Origin: Allosediminivita pacifica
Lineage (GTDB): Bacteria > Pseudomonadota > Alphaproteobacteria > Rhodobacterales > Rhodobacteraceae
Direction: 5' to 3'
NCBI RefSeq assembly: GCF_003054175.1
Contig: NZ_QBKN01000002.1
Coordinates: 62,001 to 126,000 of the forward strand
Length of the DNA stretch: 64,000 nucleotides
The notes beneath the pieces were generated by a model. The model was given only the letters and a program-made list of their open reading frames with translations, made no database searches and had not been told where the DNA came from. The stretch's first letter is position 1, and each line of letters begins with the position of its first letter. Position numbers and translations under genes: made by a program. Of the stretch, positions 54,677 through 64,000 are shown piece by piece.

Positions 54677-57118
54677 ATGAGTCGCCTGCCCATCGAAGAC
54701 GCCCTGCCCGAGCTTCTCGCGGCCCTGAAATCCCGGGGCCGCGCCGTGCTGCAGGCGCCCCCCGGCGCCGGCAAGACCACCCGCGTGCCGCTGGCCATGC
54801 TCGACGCAGGCCTCGTCACGGGCCGCATCCTCATGCTGGAGCCCCGCCGCCTCGCCGCCCGCGCCGCCGCCGCCCGCATGGCCGAAACGCTGGGCGAAAG
54901 CCTCGGCCAGACCGTCGGCTACCGCATCCGGGGCGACTCGAAGGTCTCGAAAGCCACCCGGATCGAGGTGGTCACCGAGGGCATCCTCACCCGCATGATC
55001 CAGTCCGACCCCGAACTCAGCGGCGTCGGGGCCGTCCTCTTCGACGAGTTCCATGAACGCTCGCTGAACGCCGACCTCGGCCTCGCCCTCTGCCTCGAGA
55101 TTGCCGGCGCCCTGCGCGAGGACCTGATCCTGCTCGCCATGTCCGCCACCCTCGACGCGGGCCCCGTGGCCGACCTCATGGACGCCCCCAGCGTGACCTC
55201 CGAGGGCCGCAGCTACCCCGTCGACACCCGCTGGCTCGACCAACCGCTGCGCAAGGGCACGCGGTTTGAGCAGGCCATGGCCGACCTCATCCACACCGCC
55301 CTGCAGGAGACCGAGGGCGGTGTCCTCGCCTTCCTCCCCGGCGAGAGCGAGATCCGCCGCACCGCCTCCGCCCTGCAGAACCGCCTGCCCAGGGACGTCC
55401 AGCTCCGCCCCCTCTACGGCGCGCTTCCCTTCGCCGACCAGCAGGCCGCCGTCCGCCCGGAAAAGACCGGCCGCAAGCTGGTGCTCGCCACATCCATCGC
55501 CGAAACCTCGCTCACCATTGAGGACATCCGCGTGGTCGTCGACGGCGGCCGCGCCCGACGTGCCCGCTTCGACCCCGGATCGGGCATGTCGCGGCTGATC
55601 ACCGAAAAGGTCACCCGCGCCGAGGCCACCCAGCGTGCGGGCCGCGCCGGCCGCGTCGCCCCCGGCACCGCCTACCGTCTCTGGTCGAAGGGCGAGGAAG
55701 GCGCTTTGCACGCCTATCCCCCTGCCGAAATCGAGGCCGCCGACCTCGCCGGCCTCGCCCTGGAACTGGCCGCCTGGGGCGCCGCCCCCGACCAGCTGCC
55801 CTTCCTCACGCCACCGCCCGAGGGGGCCTATGCCGAGGCGCAGGTCCTGCTCACCATGCTCGGTGCGCTCGACGCCGAGCAGCGCATCACCGACCACGGC
55901 CGCGCGCTGGCCGGCCTGCCACTCCATCCGCGCCTTGCCCACATGTGCGCCGTGGCGGGCCCGGATGCCGCCGATCTGGCCGCGCTCTTGTCCGATCGCG
56001 ATCCGCTCACAAATGCGCCCACAGACCTCACGCTGCGGCTCGAGGCCATCAACGATCCCAACCGCTTCGACGACCGCCATCCCTACGGCGTGAACCGGCA
56101 GGCGGCGAAACGCATCAATGCCGAGGCGAAACGCCTTGCCCGCACGGTGAAATCCGCCGGCGCCGGCCTGACACCCGCCCAGCACGCGGCGCTCGCCTAC
56201 CCCGACCGCGTCGGGCTGCGCCGCAAGGGCGACGCCCCGCGCTATCAGCTCTCGGGCGGCAAGGGCGCCGTCCTGCCCGAGGCCGACCCGCTGGGCCAGG
56301 CGCGCCTGATCGTCGTCACCGACACCGACGGCAACCCGCGCGAGGCCCGCATCCGCCAGTGCATCCCTCTGTCCGAGGGTGAGTTGCGTGAGCTTTTCGC
56401 CAGCCAGATCGCCTGGCACGACATCTGTGAATGGTCCCGCCGCGACCGCCGCGTGAGCGCCCGCCAGCAGGAGCGCTTCGGCGCCATCGCCCTCGACGAC
56501 CGCATCTGGAAGGAAGCGCCGGACGACATCGTGGCCCGCGCCATGCTCGACGGCATCCGCGAACTGGGCCTCAACCTCGCACCCGCCGCCCTGCGCCTGC
56601 GCGCGCGCGTCGACATCGGCCGCGACGCCGGGCTCGACCTGCCGCCCATGGACGACGAGACACTGATGGAGACGCTCGAGGACTGGCTCCTGCCCTTCCT
56701 CACGGGCGTGCGCAGCGCCGCCGACTGGAAACGCTTCGACGCCCTGCCCGCTCTGCGCGCGCGCATCGACTACGGCCAGATGCAGGCGCTCGACCGGATG
56801 GTGCCGGGCCGCTTCACCACGCCGCTCGGGCGCGAGATACCCATCGACTACTCGGGCGATCACCCGGAGATAGAGCTGCGCCTGCAGGAGCTCTTCGGCC
56901 AGACCACCCACCCGAAGGTCGGCGACACGCCCCTGCGGGTCACGCTGCTTTCGCCCGCCGGACGCGCCGTGCAGACCACCATGGACCTGCCAGGCTTCTG
57001 GTCTGGCTCCTACGCTGACGTGCGCAAGGACATGCGCGCGCGCTACCCCAAGCACCCCTGGCCCGAGGATCCGACACAGGCCGACCCGACCCTGCGCGCC
57101 AAGCCGCGCGGTCGCTGA
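54677..57118 (+). CDS. hrpB: ATP-dependent helicase HrpB
   Basis: 813 residues, the HrpB size. Motif I is QAPPGAGKTTRVP, motif II is DEFHERS (DExH), motif III is LAMSATLDA and motif VI is QRAGRAGRVAPGTAYRLWS. The HA2-like and HrpB-specific C-terminal parts (PLGREIPIDYSGDHPEIELR, YAKHPWPEDP-like end YPKHPWPEDPTQA) are complete. A DEAH-box RNA helicase of unclear bacterial role. Confidence 0.95.
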   Translation: MSRLPIEDALPELLAALKSRGRAVLQAPPGAGKTTRVPLAMLDAGLVTGRILMLEPRRLAARAAAARMAETLGESLGQTVGYRIRGDSKVSKATRIEVVTEGILTRMIQSDPELSGVGAVLFDEFHERSLNADLGLALCLEIAGALREDLILLAMSATLDAGPVADLMDAPSVTSEGRSYPVDTRWLDQPLRKGTRFEQAMADLIHTALQETEGGVLAFLPGESEIRRTASALQNRLPRDVQLRPLYGALPFADQQAAVRPEKTGRKLVLATSIAETSLTIEDIRVVVDGGRARRARFDPGSGMSRLITEKVTRAEATQRAGRAGRVAPGTAYRLWSKGEEGALHAYPPAEIEAADLAGLALELAAWGAAPDQLPFLTPPPEGAYAEAQVLLTMLGALDAEQRITDHGRALAGLPLHPRLAHMCAVAGPDAADLAALLSDRDPLTNAPTDLTLRLEAINDPNRFDDRHPYGVNRQAAKRINAEAKRLARTVKSAGAGLTPAQHAALAYPDRVGLRRKGDAPRYQLSGGKGAVLPEADPLGQARLIVVTDTDGNPREARIRQCIPLSEGELRELFASQIAWHDICEWSRRDRRVSARQQERFGAIALDDRIWKEAPDDIVARAMLDGIRELGLNLAPAALRLRARVDIGRDAGLDLPPMDDETLMETLEDWLLPFLTGVRSAADWKRFDALPALRARIDYGQMQALDRMVPGRFTTPLGREIPIDYSGDHPEIELRLQELFGQTTHPKVGDTPLRVTLLSPAGRAVQTTMDLPGFWSGSYADVRKDMRARYPKHPWPEDPTQADPTLRAKPRGR

Positions 57119-57196
57119 GGTCCGGAAAACCCGCCTCCGGGCGAGGGCGCCGACGTGCTAGGCTGTCCCGGAGCCGACAGCACAAGGACCGGAGCG

Positions 57197-58333
57197 ATGG
57201 AAAGCCTGAAGGTCACCTCCTGGAACCTCGAACACGCCGACAAGCTGCTCGACCGCCTCTCGGACGATGACGCCACCCGCAGGCGCCACGCCGAGGCGCG
57301 CGCCGAGGCCGTGACCGAGGAAATCGCGCGGCTCGAGGCCGACATTCTCCTTGTCTCCGAAGGCCCGCGCGGCGAGGCGCGCGCCACCGAGTTCTTCGCC
57401 CGCACCGCGCCCGGCTACCGCCTGATCACCCGCGGCGACGACGCGGCCTACGGCATGAAGGGCGGCAACAGCTTCACGGGTCGCCAATGGCTCTGGTTCC
57501 TTGTCCGGGACGAGAGCCCCATCACCGGCCAGCTGCTGCACCTCGACCGCTGGCAGGCGCTGACCGAAGCCGCCTCGGGCGGCGCCCACCGCGCCGGACG
57601 CTGGGAGATCTCCTATCCGAAGTGGGAAGATCCCGGCGACAGCGACGCGCGGCTGGAGTTCTCCATCCCGGAAACCCACGCCCACTGGCGCCATCCGCAG
57701 GTCCTGCAGGCCGAGATCGGCGGCAGCCTGATCGAACTGATCGGCTGCCACCTGAAAAGCAAATACAACGACGCCCGGGTCGAGGGTCACGCCAGCGACG
57801 CCGATTTCTTCGCGATGAACCCGCGGCTGGTGGCGGATCTCATCAAGGCCCGCGTCAAGATCTCGACCGAAGCTGCCGATGTCCGCCACTACATCGAGGC
57901 ACGCTTCGAGGCGCAATCCGACGCGGCGATCGTGGTCTTGGGCGACCTCAACGACGGGCCCGGCAAGGAACGCATCGAACGCCGCTTCCTCTATCACGAC
58001 CTCATCGGCGCGCTGCAGGGGGACGTCTTCTTCGCGCGGCGCTTTCTCAACCACGCGCTCTTCGACGCGCCCGATGGCGAACGCTGGTCGGTCCATTTCG
58101 AGGACGCCCTCGACCCCGGCCGCGATCCGCACATCCTGCTGGACCACATCCTCTTCTCCCAGGCCATGACCCGCAGCCACCGCGGCACCCGCGCCGCCTT
58201 CCTCGCCCGCCCCGGCGGGGGCCGGGTCGAACACCAGGTGCACCACCTCGTCACCTCGGCCCGGCCGAAATACGCCATGACGAGCGATCACAAGCCGGTC
58301 TCGATGATCTTCGACCAGGCGCCGCCCGCCTGA
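57197..58333 (+). CDS. Endonuclease/exonuclease/phosphatase-family protein
   Basis: 378 residues. The EEP fold is shown by VTSWNLEHADKL at the start (Asn), GCHLKSKYND (His), VVLGDLNDGPGKE (Asp/Asn) and the C-terminal SDHKPVSMIF (Asp-His), the metal and catalytic set. No signal peptide was seen. The start is ATG 57197 with ggag 3-4 nt upstream. Substrate unknown: it could be a DNA repair nuclease or a phosphodiesterase. It ends exactly at repeat copy D. Confidence 0.88.
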   Translation: MESLKVTSWNLEHADKLLDRLSDDDATRRRHAEARAEAVTEEIARLEADILLVSEGPRGEARATEFFARTAPGYRLITRGDDAAYGMKGGNSFTGRQWLWFLVRDESPITGQLLHLDRWQALTEAASGGAHRAGRWEISYPKWEDPGDSDARLEFSIPETHAHWRHPQVLQAEIGGSLIELIGCHLKSKYNDARVEGHASDADFFAMNPRLVADLIKARVKISTEAADVRHYIEARFEAQSDAAIVVLGDLNDGPGKERIERRFLYHDLIGALQGDVFFARRFLNHALFDAPDGERWSVHFEDALDPGRDPHILLDHILFSQAMTRSHRGTRAAFLARPGGGRVEHQVHHLVTSARPKYAMTSDHKPVSMIFDQAPPA

Positions 58334-58399
58334 GCTTCTTCTTGGCTCAAATATTCCGGGGGAGTCGCGGCGCAGCCGCGACGGGGGCAGAGCCCCCTC
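58333..58399 (-). repeat. Dispersed GC-palindrome repeat, copy D
   Basis: 67 bp starting at the last base of the preceding stop codon: agcttcttcttggctcaaat, then cgcggcgcagccgcg and gggggcagagccccc. It is the inverted near-copy of E (one mismatch in 67) on the other side of argF. Confidence 0.9.
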
Positions 58400-58408
58400 C
58401 GTGCGCCC

Positions 58409-59335
58409 TCAGACGCCGAGGCACCAGCGCATGACGGCCTTCTGCGCGTGCAGTCGGTTCTCGGCCTCGTCCCAGACCACCGAGTTCGGCCCGTCCATGA
58501 CCTCCGAGGTCACCTCTTCCTCGCGGTGCGCGGGCAGGCAGTGCATGAAAAGCGCGTCCGGCTTGGCCTGCGCCATGAGTTTCGCGTTCACCTGGTAGGG
58601 CCGCAGCATGTTGTGCCGCCGCTCCTTGGCGCTTTGCGCGTCATGCATCGAGACCCAGGTATCGGTGACGATCAGGTCCGCGCCCTCCACGGCCTTGGCC
58701 GCATCGCGCTCGATGGTGACGTTGACACCCTGGTTCCGGGCCCAGCCGACGAACTCCATTTCCGGGTCGAGTTGCACCGGTCCGGTGAAGGTGAAATCGA
58801 AGCCGAATTGCCCGGCGGCATGCAGGAAGGACGAGCAGACGTTGTTGCCGTCGCCCGACCAGACCACCTTCCTGCCCTTGATGGGCCCGCGGTGCTCCTC
58901 GAAGGTCAGCAGGTCCGCCATGATCTGGCAGGGGTGGGTGCGGTCGGTCAGCCCGTTGATCACCGGCACCGTGGCGTATTCCGCCATTTCCTCGAGCACG
59001 CTTTCGTCGAAGGTCCGGATCATGATCAGATCGACGTAGCGCGACAGCACGCGGGCGGTGTCGGCGATGGTCTCACCATGGCCGAGCTGCATCTCGCTGC
59101 CCGAGAGCACCATGCTCTGCCCGCCCATCTGGCGTACGCCCACGTCGAAGCTCACGCGCGTCCGGGTCGAGGGTTTCTCGAAGATCAGGGCCACCATGCG
59201 GCCCGCCAGCGGCTGGTCGTCGTCGGGCGCAGCCTTGGGACGGCCGTTGCGGGTGTCCTTCATGCTCCGCGCGCTGTCGAGGATGGCCCGAAGCTCGTCC
59301 CTGGGCGTCTTATGGATGTCGAGGAAATGGTTCAT
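58409..59335 (-). CDS. argF: Ornithine carbamoyltransferase ArgF
   Basis: 308 residues. Carbamoyl phosphate motif [22 protein letters not shown], ornithine SMGDAQ-like [10 protein letters not shown] and the active-site [12 protein letters not shown]. The ATG at 59335 has a weak purine-rich lead (aaagaaaaacag). It converts ornithine to citrulline and is adjacent to argD, the transaminase that makes the ornithine precursor. The gene is bracketed by repeat copies D and E in inverted orientation. Confidence 0.95.
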   Translation of the reverse strand: MNHFLDIHKTPRDELRAILDSARSMKDTRNGRPKAAPDDDQPLAGRMVALIFEKPSTRTRVSFDVGVRQMGGQSMVLSGSEMQLGHGETIADTARVLSRYVDLIMIRTFDESVLEEMAEYATVPVINGLTDRTHPCQIMADLLTFEEHRGPIKGRKVVWSGDGNNVCSSFLHAAGQFGFDFTFTGPVQLDPEMEFVGWARNQGVNVTIERDAAKAVEGADLIVTDTWVSMHDAQSAKERRHNMLRPYQVNAKLMAQAKPDALFMHCLPAHREEEVTSEVMDGPNSVVWDEAENRLHAQKAVMRWCLGV

Positions 59336-59388
59336 CTGTTTTTCTTTTCGTCTGGGCGGGGGCGCGGGTCCCGTCGGGGTCCCGCGAA

Positions 59389-59455
59389 GAGGGGGCTCTG
59401 CCCCCGCCGCGGCTGCGCCGCGACTCCCCCGGAATATTTGAGCCAAGAAGAAGCT
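59389..59455 (+). repeat. Dispersed GC-palindrome repeat, copy E
   Basis: 67 bp between the argD stop and argF start: gagggggctctgccccc, cgcggctgcgccgcg, then gactcccccggaatatttg and agccaagaagaagct. It abuts the argD stop codon directly. The reverse complement matches copy D in 66 of 67 positions. Confidence 0.9.
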
Positions 59456-60637
59456 TCAGGCGGGTTCGCGCTCCAGCGCGGTGGCGGCGGTTTCGAGACG
59501 GGTCACGGCCTCGGCGAGCTCGTCCTCGGAGATGGTCAGCGGCGGCAGCAGGCGGACCACGTTGTCGGCGGCGGGCACGGTGATCAGCTCGGCGGCATAG
59601 CCAGCCTTCACGACGTCGGCGGGCGCCACGCGGCACTTGAGGCCCATCATCAGGCCGATCCCGCGCACGCCTTCGAAGATGTCGGGATGCGCCGCGACGA
59701 GCCCTTCGAGCTTCTGGCGCAGGAATCCCGCCTTGCGCGAGACCTCCTCGAGGAAGGCAGGCTCGGCCACGTGATCCATGACCGCGCAGCCCACCGCGCA
59801 ACCCAGCGGGTTGCCGCCATAAGTGGAGCCATGCGTTCCGGCCGTCATGCCCGAGGCGGCCTCGGCCGTGGCCAGCACGGCGCCCAGCGGGAAGCCGCCG
59901 CCGATGCCCTTGGCCACCATCATGATGTCGGGGGTGATGCCCGCCCATTCATGCGCGAAGAGCCGACCCGTCCGGCCCATGCCGCACTGCACCTCGTCGA
60001 GCACCAGCAGCAGGCCCTTCTCGTCGCAGAGCGCGCGCAGGGCCTTGAGCTCGGCATCGGGCATGACCCGGATGCCACCCTCGCCCTGCACCGGCTCGAC
60101 CATGATCGCGCCGACCGTGTCGTCGATGGCGGCGTGCAGACCCTCTGTGTCGCCCCATTCCACGTGGTGGAAGCCCGGCAGCAGCGGGCCGAAGCCCTTG
60201 GTCATCTTCTCGGAGCCCGCCGCGGCGATGGCGCCGTTGGACCGGCCGTGAAAGCTGCCCGAGAAGGTCACGATGCCGGTCTTTTCCGTCTGGCCCTTCT
60301 CGTACCAGTACTTGCGGGCCATCTTGATCGCCAGTTCGGCACTTTCGGTGCCGGAGTTGGTGAAGAAGACCGTGTCGGCGAAGCTGGCCCCGACCAGCTT
60401 GTCGGCCAGCGCCTGCTGTTGCGGGATCTCGTAGAGGTTCGAGACATGCCAGAGCTTGTTGGCCTGATCCGTCAGCGCCTTGACCAGCGCCGGGTGGGCG
60501 TGGCCGAGCGCATTCACCGCGATGCCCGCACCCATGTCTAGGAAACGTCGTCCGTCCGCCTCGATCAGCCAGCTGCCTTCGCCGCTCTCGAACCGGAGCG
60601 GGGCGCGGGAATAAGTCGGCAGAACGGAGGGGATCAT
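59456..60637 (-). CDS. argD: Acetylornithine aminotransferase ArgD
   Basis: 393 residues of a class-III PLP transaminase: [62 protein letters not shown] and the PLP-Lys in [14 protein letters not shown]. The ATG at 60637 has ggagg-like ccctccg on the other strand (cggaggggat) 6 nt upstream. It should form an operon with argF, but repeat copy E lies between them and may attenuate or protect the message. Confidence 0.95.
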   Translation of the reverse strand: MIPSVLPTYSRAPLRFESGEGSWLIEADGRRFLDMGAGIAVNALGHAHPALVKALTDQANKLWHVSNLYEIPQQQALADKLVGASFADTVFFTNSGTESAELAIKMARKYWYEKGQTEKTGIVTFSGSFHGRSNGAIAAAGSEKMTKGFGPLLPGFHHVEWGDTEGLHAAIDDTVGAIMVEPVQGEGGIRVMPDAELKALRALCDEKGLLLVLDEVQCGMGRTGRLFAHEWAGITPDIMMVAKGIGGGFPLGAVLATAEAASGMTAGTHGSTYGGNPLGCAVGCAVMDHVAEPAFLEEVSRKAGFLRQKLEGLVAAHPDIFEGVRGIGLMMGLKCRVAPADVVKAGYAAELITVPAADNVVRLLPPLTISEDELAEAVTRLETAATALEREPA

Positions 60638-60875
60638 GTCGCTATCCTCGGGAAATGGAAGCCCAATGGGTGCCAAGGGCACGGGGGGCTGTCAAGTTTT
60701 CAGGGAGTATGGCACAGGCCTTCGTGCGCCGCGCGCAGGAAGCGCGGACGGAGATGCGAGATCAGGCTCGTCGGATGAAGGGGCCCTGTGTCATGCGCCC
60801 TTCCCTACACCGACCTGCCGCAAAGGCAAGCGGGAAATTCCCCCCTGCAAATTTCACCCCTGCAAAGGAGACGCC

Positions 60876-61340
60876 ATGAGCGACGACATCTATTCCGGCC
60901 TCGAACAGCTCGGCCGGGACACGCCGCAGCCGCAATCCCCCGAGGAAGCGCGGCTCGAACGGGTGCCGAACCCGCAGTCGGACGTGGACTACTGCGTGCG
61001 CTTCACCGCGCCCGAGTTCACCTCGCTCTGTCCCATGACCGGCCAGCCGGACTTTGCCCACCTGGTTATCGACTACCTTCCGGGCGAGTGGCTGGTGGAG
61101 AGCAAGTCGCTCAAGCTCTACCTGACATCGTTCCGCAACCACGGCGCCTTCCACGAGGACTGCACCATTTCCATCGCCCGGCGGCTGACCAGCCTACTGG
61201 CGCCGAAATGGCTGCGCATCGGCGGTTACTGGTATCCGCGCGGCGGCATCCCCATCGACGTCTTCTACCAGACAGGCCCCGCCCCCGGCGGCGTCTGGAT
61301 CCCCGAAACCGGTGTGGCACCTTACCGCGGGCGCGGCTGA
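60876..61340 (+). CDS. queF: NADPH-dependent preQ0 reductase QueF
   Basis: 154 residues, the short (type I) QueF. The catalytic Cys is in [13 protein letters not shown], with the QueF motif [20 protein letters not shown] and the substrate Glu/His. It makes preQ1 for queuosine tRNA modification. The start ATG 60876 has aaggaga 4 nt upstream. A 10-bp element (cccctgcaaa) is repeated 15 bp apart across the SD region. Divergent from argD with a 238-bp spacer; no convincing preQ1 riboswitch was found there. Confidence 0.94.
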   Translation: MSDDIYSGLEQLGRDTPQPQSPEEARLERVPNPQSDVDYCVRFTAPEFTSLCPMTGQPDFAHLVIDYLPGEWLVESKSLKLYLTSFRNHGAFHEDCTISIARRLTSLLAPKWLRIGGYWYPRGGIPIDVFYQTGPAPGGVWIPETGVAPYRGRG

Positions 61341-61447
61341 GGCGCGGTGCGAAACTTTCCGCGCCCTGCGTCGTTTCCAATATGACTGAGGCCGGTACGC
61401 CCGGGTGCGCCCCGGACCATCCGGCCTTTTCGAGAGAGCAGGAACCG

Positions 61448-61915
61448 ATGACGGGCGCCATGACCGAAACCACAGCAAAGTTCACCGACCTTGCCACCCG
61501 TGCCGCCGAGGGCGCGGGGTTTCCGACCGACAGTGCCGTGCTCTTCGGACGCGCGGCCGCGCGCCATCTGGCCGACGACGGCAACCCGCAGGCCGTGGTG
61601 CGCGCCCTGGGAGACAGCGGCGACAGCCCCGTGCTGCGCCTGCCGCTGGTGCTTGAGGACCTGCGCCGCGCTTCGGGCGCCATGAGCGGGGCGATCGAGC
61701 TGACCCTGCATCCCGACGACACCGAACTGGCGCTGGCCTACGCGCGGCTCGTCCCCCACGGCGCGGCCACGCTGGAAAACGCCCCGGGCATGCCCACCCG
61801 CCTGCGGGTCGAGCCCGGCGAGGGCGAGGCGCCCGCGCTTCCCGACCGGATCGAGGTGCCGAAGCCGGTGATCGAGCGCCTCACCGCGCTCGCCGTCCGC
61901 GAAGGCGTCAGCTGA
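61448..61915 (+). CDS. Conserved-looking hypothetical protein
   Basis: 155 residues from ATG 61448 (aggaa 4-5 nt upstream); a second ATG four codons later is possible. Alternating alpha/beta features: an Ala-rich helix, HLADDGNPQAVVRALGDSG, LPLVLEDLRRASGAMSG and a beta-rich LTLHPDDTELALAYARLVPHG. No family is recognised. Codon use matches its neighbours and it ends 6 bp before convergent truA, so it is likely real. Confidence 0.65.
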   Translation: MTGAMTETTAKFTDLATRAAEGAGFPTDSAVLFGRAAARHLADDGNPQAVVRALGDSGDSPVLRLPLVLEDLRRASGAMSGAIELTLHPDDTELALAYARLVPHGAATLENAPGMPTRLRVEPGEGEAPALPDRIEVPKPVIERLTALAVREGVS

Positions 61916-61921
61916 GCGCGC

Positions 61922-62692
61922 TCAGCGCGCGAAGGGATCGTCCGGGTAGCCCACGCCCATGAGCGCCAGCCCGTCCGGCGGACAGACCGGCCCGCAGGCG
62001 GCGCGGCTTTTCGCCTCCAGAGCATGCTTCACGTCCACCGGCGCCCAGGCCCCAGCCCCAACCCGCTCCAGCGTGCCGACGATGGAGCGCACCTGATTGT
62101 GGAGGAAGGACCGCGCCCGCAGGAAGATGTGGATCTCGCGCCCGGCAAAGCCCTCCACCTCGGTCAGCGTCACCTCGTCCATGGTCTTGACCGGCGATTT
62201 CGCCTGGCAGATCGACGACCGGAAGGTCGTGAAATCATGGTGCCCAAGCAGATGCGCCGCGCCTTCGCGCATCGCCTCGATGTCGAGCTCGTGCGGCACC
62301 CGCCAGACCTGCCGCTTTTCCAGCGTCGGCGGCGCCCGCCGCACCAGGACGCGGTAGAGATACCGCCGCTCCACCGCCGAAAAGCGCGCATGCCAGTCCT
62401 CCGACACCAGGGCGCAGTCCCGTATCGCCACCGGCGCGGGCTTCAGGTGGTAATTCAGCGCCTCGGACAGCCGGAAGGGTGTCCAGTCCTTCTCAAGATC
62501 GCAATGCGCCACCTGCCCGCGCGCATGCACGCCCGCATCCGTCCGCCCGGCGGCGGCGATGGTGTGGTCGCGCTTTTCCAGCTTGGCGAGCGCGGCTTCG
62601 ATCGCGCCCTGGACCGAGGGCTGATCTGCCTGCCGCTGCCAGCCGGAGAACGGCGTGCCGTCGTATTCCACGAGAAGAGCGTATCTTGGCAT
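61922..62692 (-). CDS. truA: tRNA pseudouridine synthase A
   Basis: 256 residues. [20 protein letters not shown] at the N-terminus, the catalytic Asp in [18 protein letters not shown] and [19 protein letters not shown] identify TruA, which modifies tRNA positions 38-40. The start is ATG 62692 ([12 protein letters not shown]); the upstream extension has no similarity. Confidence 0.95.
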   Translation of the reverse strand: MPRYALLVEYDGTPFSGWQRQADQPSVQGAIEAALAKLEKRDHTIAAAGRTDAGVHARGQVAHCDLEKDWTPFRLSEALNYHLKPAPVAIRDCALVSEDWHARFSAVERRYLYRVLVRRAPPTLEKRQVWRVPHELDIEAMREGAAHLLGHHDFTTFRSSICQAKSPVKTMDEVTLTEVEGFAGREIHIFLRARSFLHNQVRSIVGTLERVGAGAWAPVDVKHALEAKSRAACGPVCPPDGLALMGVGYPDDPFAR

Positions 62693-62797
62693 GGCGCGCG
62701 ATCTAGCCTGCCAGGCCGCGCCGCGCAATCCACCCCCTCTGGCCACCACCGCGCCGAACCCCTATCTTCCCCCTTCAAGGGAACAAGGGGACGACAT

Positions 62798-64000
62798 TTG
62801 GTCATCGGAACGCTTGCCGACACGCTCACCCGCGGCGTGGAGACCGTCACCGGCACCGTCAGCGAAACCTTCTTCGAGCCGGTGATCCGGCTCGGGGTCA
62901 CGGGCCTGTCGCGCGCGGGCAAGACGGTCTTCATTACCTCGTTGGTGGCCAACATGCTCGACCGCGGGCGCATGCCGCAGCTCGCCGCCCAGACCGAGGG
63001 CCGCATCCTCACGGCCTACCTGCAGCCGCAGCCCGACGACACCATCCCGCGCTTCGACTACGAAACCCATCTCGGCGCGCTCACAGCACGCACGCCCCAC
63101 TGGCCCGACAGCACCCGCGCCGTGTCGGAACTGCGCCTGTCGCTGCGCGTGCGCCCCACCGGGCTCATCGCCGGCCTGCAGGGGCCGCGGGTGATCCATA
63201 TCGACATCGTCGACTACCCCGGCGAATGGCTGCTCGACCTCGGGCTGATGGACAAGGACTACGCCTCCTGGTCCGCCGACATGCTGGGCCGGCTCGACCA
63301 CCGCCCCGAGGGGCCGAAATTCATCGAGATGGCCCGCGCCGAGGACGCCAAGGCGCCCTTCGAGGAATCCCGCGCCCGCCAGCTTTCCGAGGCCTACACC
63401 CGCAGCCTGCACGCCGCCCGCGACGCGGGCTTTTCAGACTGTTCGCCGGGGCGCTTCCTGCTGCCCGGCGAAATGGCCGGCAGCCCCGTGCTGACCTTCG
63501 CGCCCCTGCCGCCGCAGGACGGCGCCCCGCGCAAGAGCCTCTGGCGCGAGATGGAACGCCGCTTCGACGCCTACAAGTCCCAGGTCGTCCGCCCCTTCTT
63601 CCGCGATCACTTCTCACGCATCGACCGGCAGGTGGTGCTGGTGGACGCGCTCGGCGCCATCCACGCCGGCCCCCGCGCGGTCGAGGACCTGCGCCGCACC
63701 ATGGCCGAGATCCTCTCGGCCTTCCGGCCCGGGCGCAACGCCTTCCTCAGCCAGCTGCTCATGGGCAAGCGGGTGGAGCGCATCCTTTTCGCCGCCACCA
63801 AGGCCGACCACCTGCACCACAGCCAGCACCCCCGCCTGACCGCCATCATGGAGGCGCTCATGCGCGATGCGCGCGACCGGGCGAGCTTTGCCGGCGCCCA
63901 TACGCAGGCCATGTCGCTGGCAGCCCTCCGCGCCACGACCGAGGAAACCCTGCGCCACGAGGGCGCCGACCTCGACGTGGTGCGCGGCACGCTGCAGGGC
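62798..64000 (+). CDS. YcjX-family P-loop NTPase (DUF463), N-terminal part
   Basis: The frame runs 401 codons and leaves the window, so the C-terminus is missing. The start is taken as TTG 62798 (LVIGTLADTLTRGVETVTGT) with aagggga 7 nt upstream. Walker A is GVTGLSRAGKTVF, and HIDIVDYPGEWLLDLGLMDK, VVLVDALGAIHAGPRAVEDL and LFAATKADHLHHSQHP are typical of YcjX/DUF463 proteins. These accompany phage-shock-type or membrane proteins (often a DUF697 partner downstream), which lies beyond the window. Confidence 0.88.
   Translation, partial: MVIGTLADTLTRGVETVTGTVSETFFEPVIRLGVTGLSRAGKTVFITSLVANMLDRGRMPQLAAQTEGRILTAYLQPQPDDTIPRFDYETHLGALTARTPHWPDSTRAVSELRLSLRVRPTGLIAGLQGPRVIHIDIVDYPGEWLLDLGLMDKDYASWSADMLGRLDHRPEGPKFIEMARAEDAKAPFEESRARQLSEAYTRSLHAARDAGFSDCSPGRFLLPGEMAGSPVLTFAPLPPQDGAPRKSLWREMERRFDAYKSQVVRPFFRDHFSRIDRQVVLVDALGAIHAGPRAVEDLRRTMAEILSAFRPGRNAFLSQLLMGKRVERILFAATKADHLHHSQHPRLTAIMEALMRDARDRASFAGAHTQAMSLAALRATTEETLRHEGADLDVVRGTLQG

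Noticed and set aside
54569-57055. 828-codon antisense frame opposite hrpB
   Set aside because: No motifs; HrpB on the plus strand has every helicase motif.
60638-60875. preQ1 riboswitch upstream of queF
   Set aside because: I looked for the preQ1-I pattern; only a vague ctacac-like match and a long imperfect inverted repeat were found, without the A-rich tail.

Overview
The window looks like a chromosomal segment of a roseobacter-type alphaproteobacterium (Rhodobacterales). The evidence is uniformly high GC with strong G/C third-position bias, the aerobic (CobG/CobF/CobN) route to vitamin B12, an OxyR/KatG pair, MeaB, a family of GC-rich dispersed intergenic repeats, and several small proteins I associate with that group. 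Species cannot be assigned from sequence alone. No rRNA, tRNA, CRISPR array, prophage or replication origin was found.

Layout. 1-4.4 kb: the end of a universal stress protein, then a GMC (choline-dehydrogenase-like) oxidoreductase and the two subunits of B12-dependent ethanolamine ammonia-lyase. 4.6-12.2 kb: a lipoprotein, then a minus-strand peptide ABC transporter operon (SBP, permease, a fused permease-ATPase, second ATPase) ending in a GntR/FCD regulator, with a divergent DUF1028 gene. 12.2-13.3 kb: a decayed DDE transposase. 13.4-21.0 kb: a sugar-uptake operon (SBP, two permeases, ATPase) with a GH42 beta-galactosidase and a convergent ROK repressor; the first permease carries an in-frame amber codon. 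21.3-24.8 kb: divergent katG/oxyR. 24.8-28.5 kb: acylphosphatase, lepA, a DUF4160/DUF2442 pair, a low-molecular-weight tyrosine phosphatase, an entericidin-like lipoprotein and a small membrane protein.

28.5-50.8 kb is a large cobalamin locus. The left arm covers lower-ligand and linker steps (cobT, cobU, a PduX/BluE-type threonine kinase, cbiB, threonine-phosphate decarboxylase) and a minus-strand cobO-Lin0512-Lin0512-HAD-cobQ operon. A plus-strand cobalamin riboswitch at 36.5-36.7 kb then precedes an 18-codon leader, DUF1636, cobW, cobN, cobG, cobH, cobI and cobJ. cobK runs the other way, and cobL, cobE, cobM, cobB, cobA and cobF follow. Together these take uroporphyrinogen III through ring contraction, cobalt insertion (CobN only), adenosylation, amidation and nucleotide-loop assembly. 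CobS/CobT chelatase subunits, the cobalamin-phosphate synthase (CobV/CobS), the cobinamide reductase and BluB are not in the window. B12 users nearby are EutBC and, indirectly, the mutase chaperone MeaB.

50.8-64 kb is housekeeping: sirtuin, PCu(A)C copper chaperone, rpmB, meaB, a GFA-family protein, hrpB, an EEP-type phosphodiesterase, argF and argD, queF, a hypothetical protein, truA and the start of a YcjX-type P-loop protein.

The most unusual observations are: a dispersed palindromic repeat inserted in frame inside cobN; two further copies of the same family flanking argF as a near-perfect 67-bp inverted pair; a riboswitch followed by a leader peptide that is start-stop coupled to DUF1636; tandem Lin0512 paralogues inside the cobO operon; and the lesion-bearing sugar transporter.
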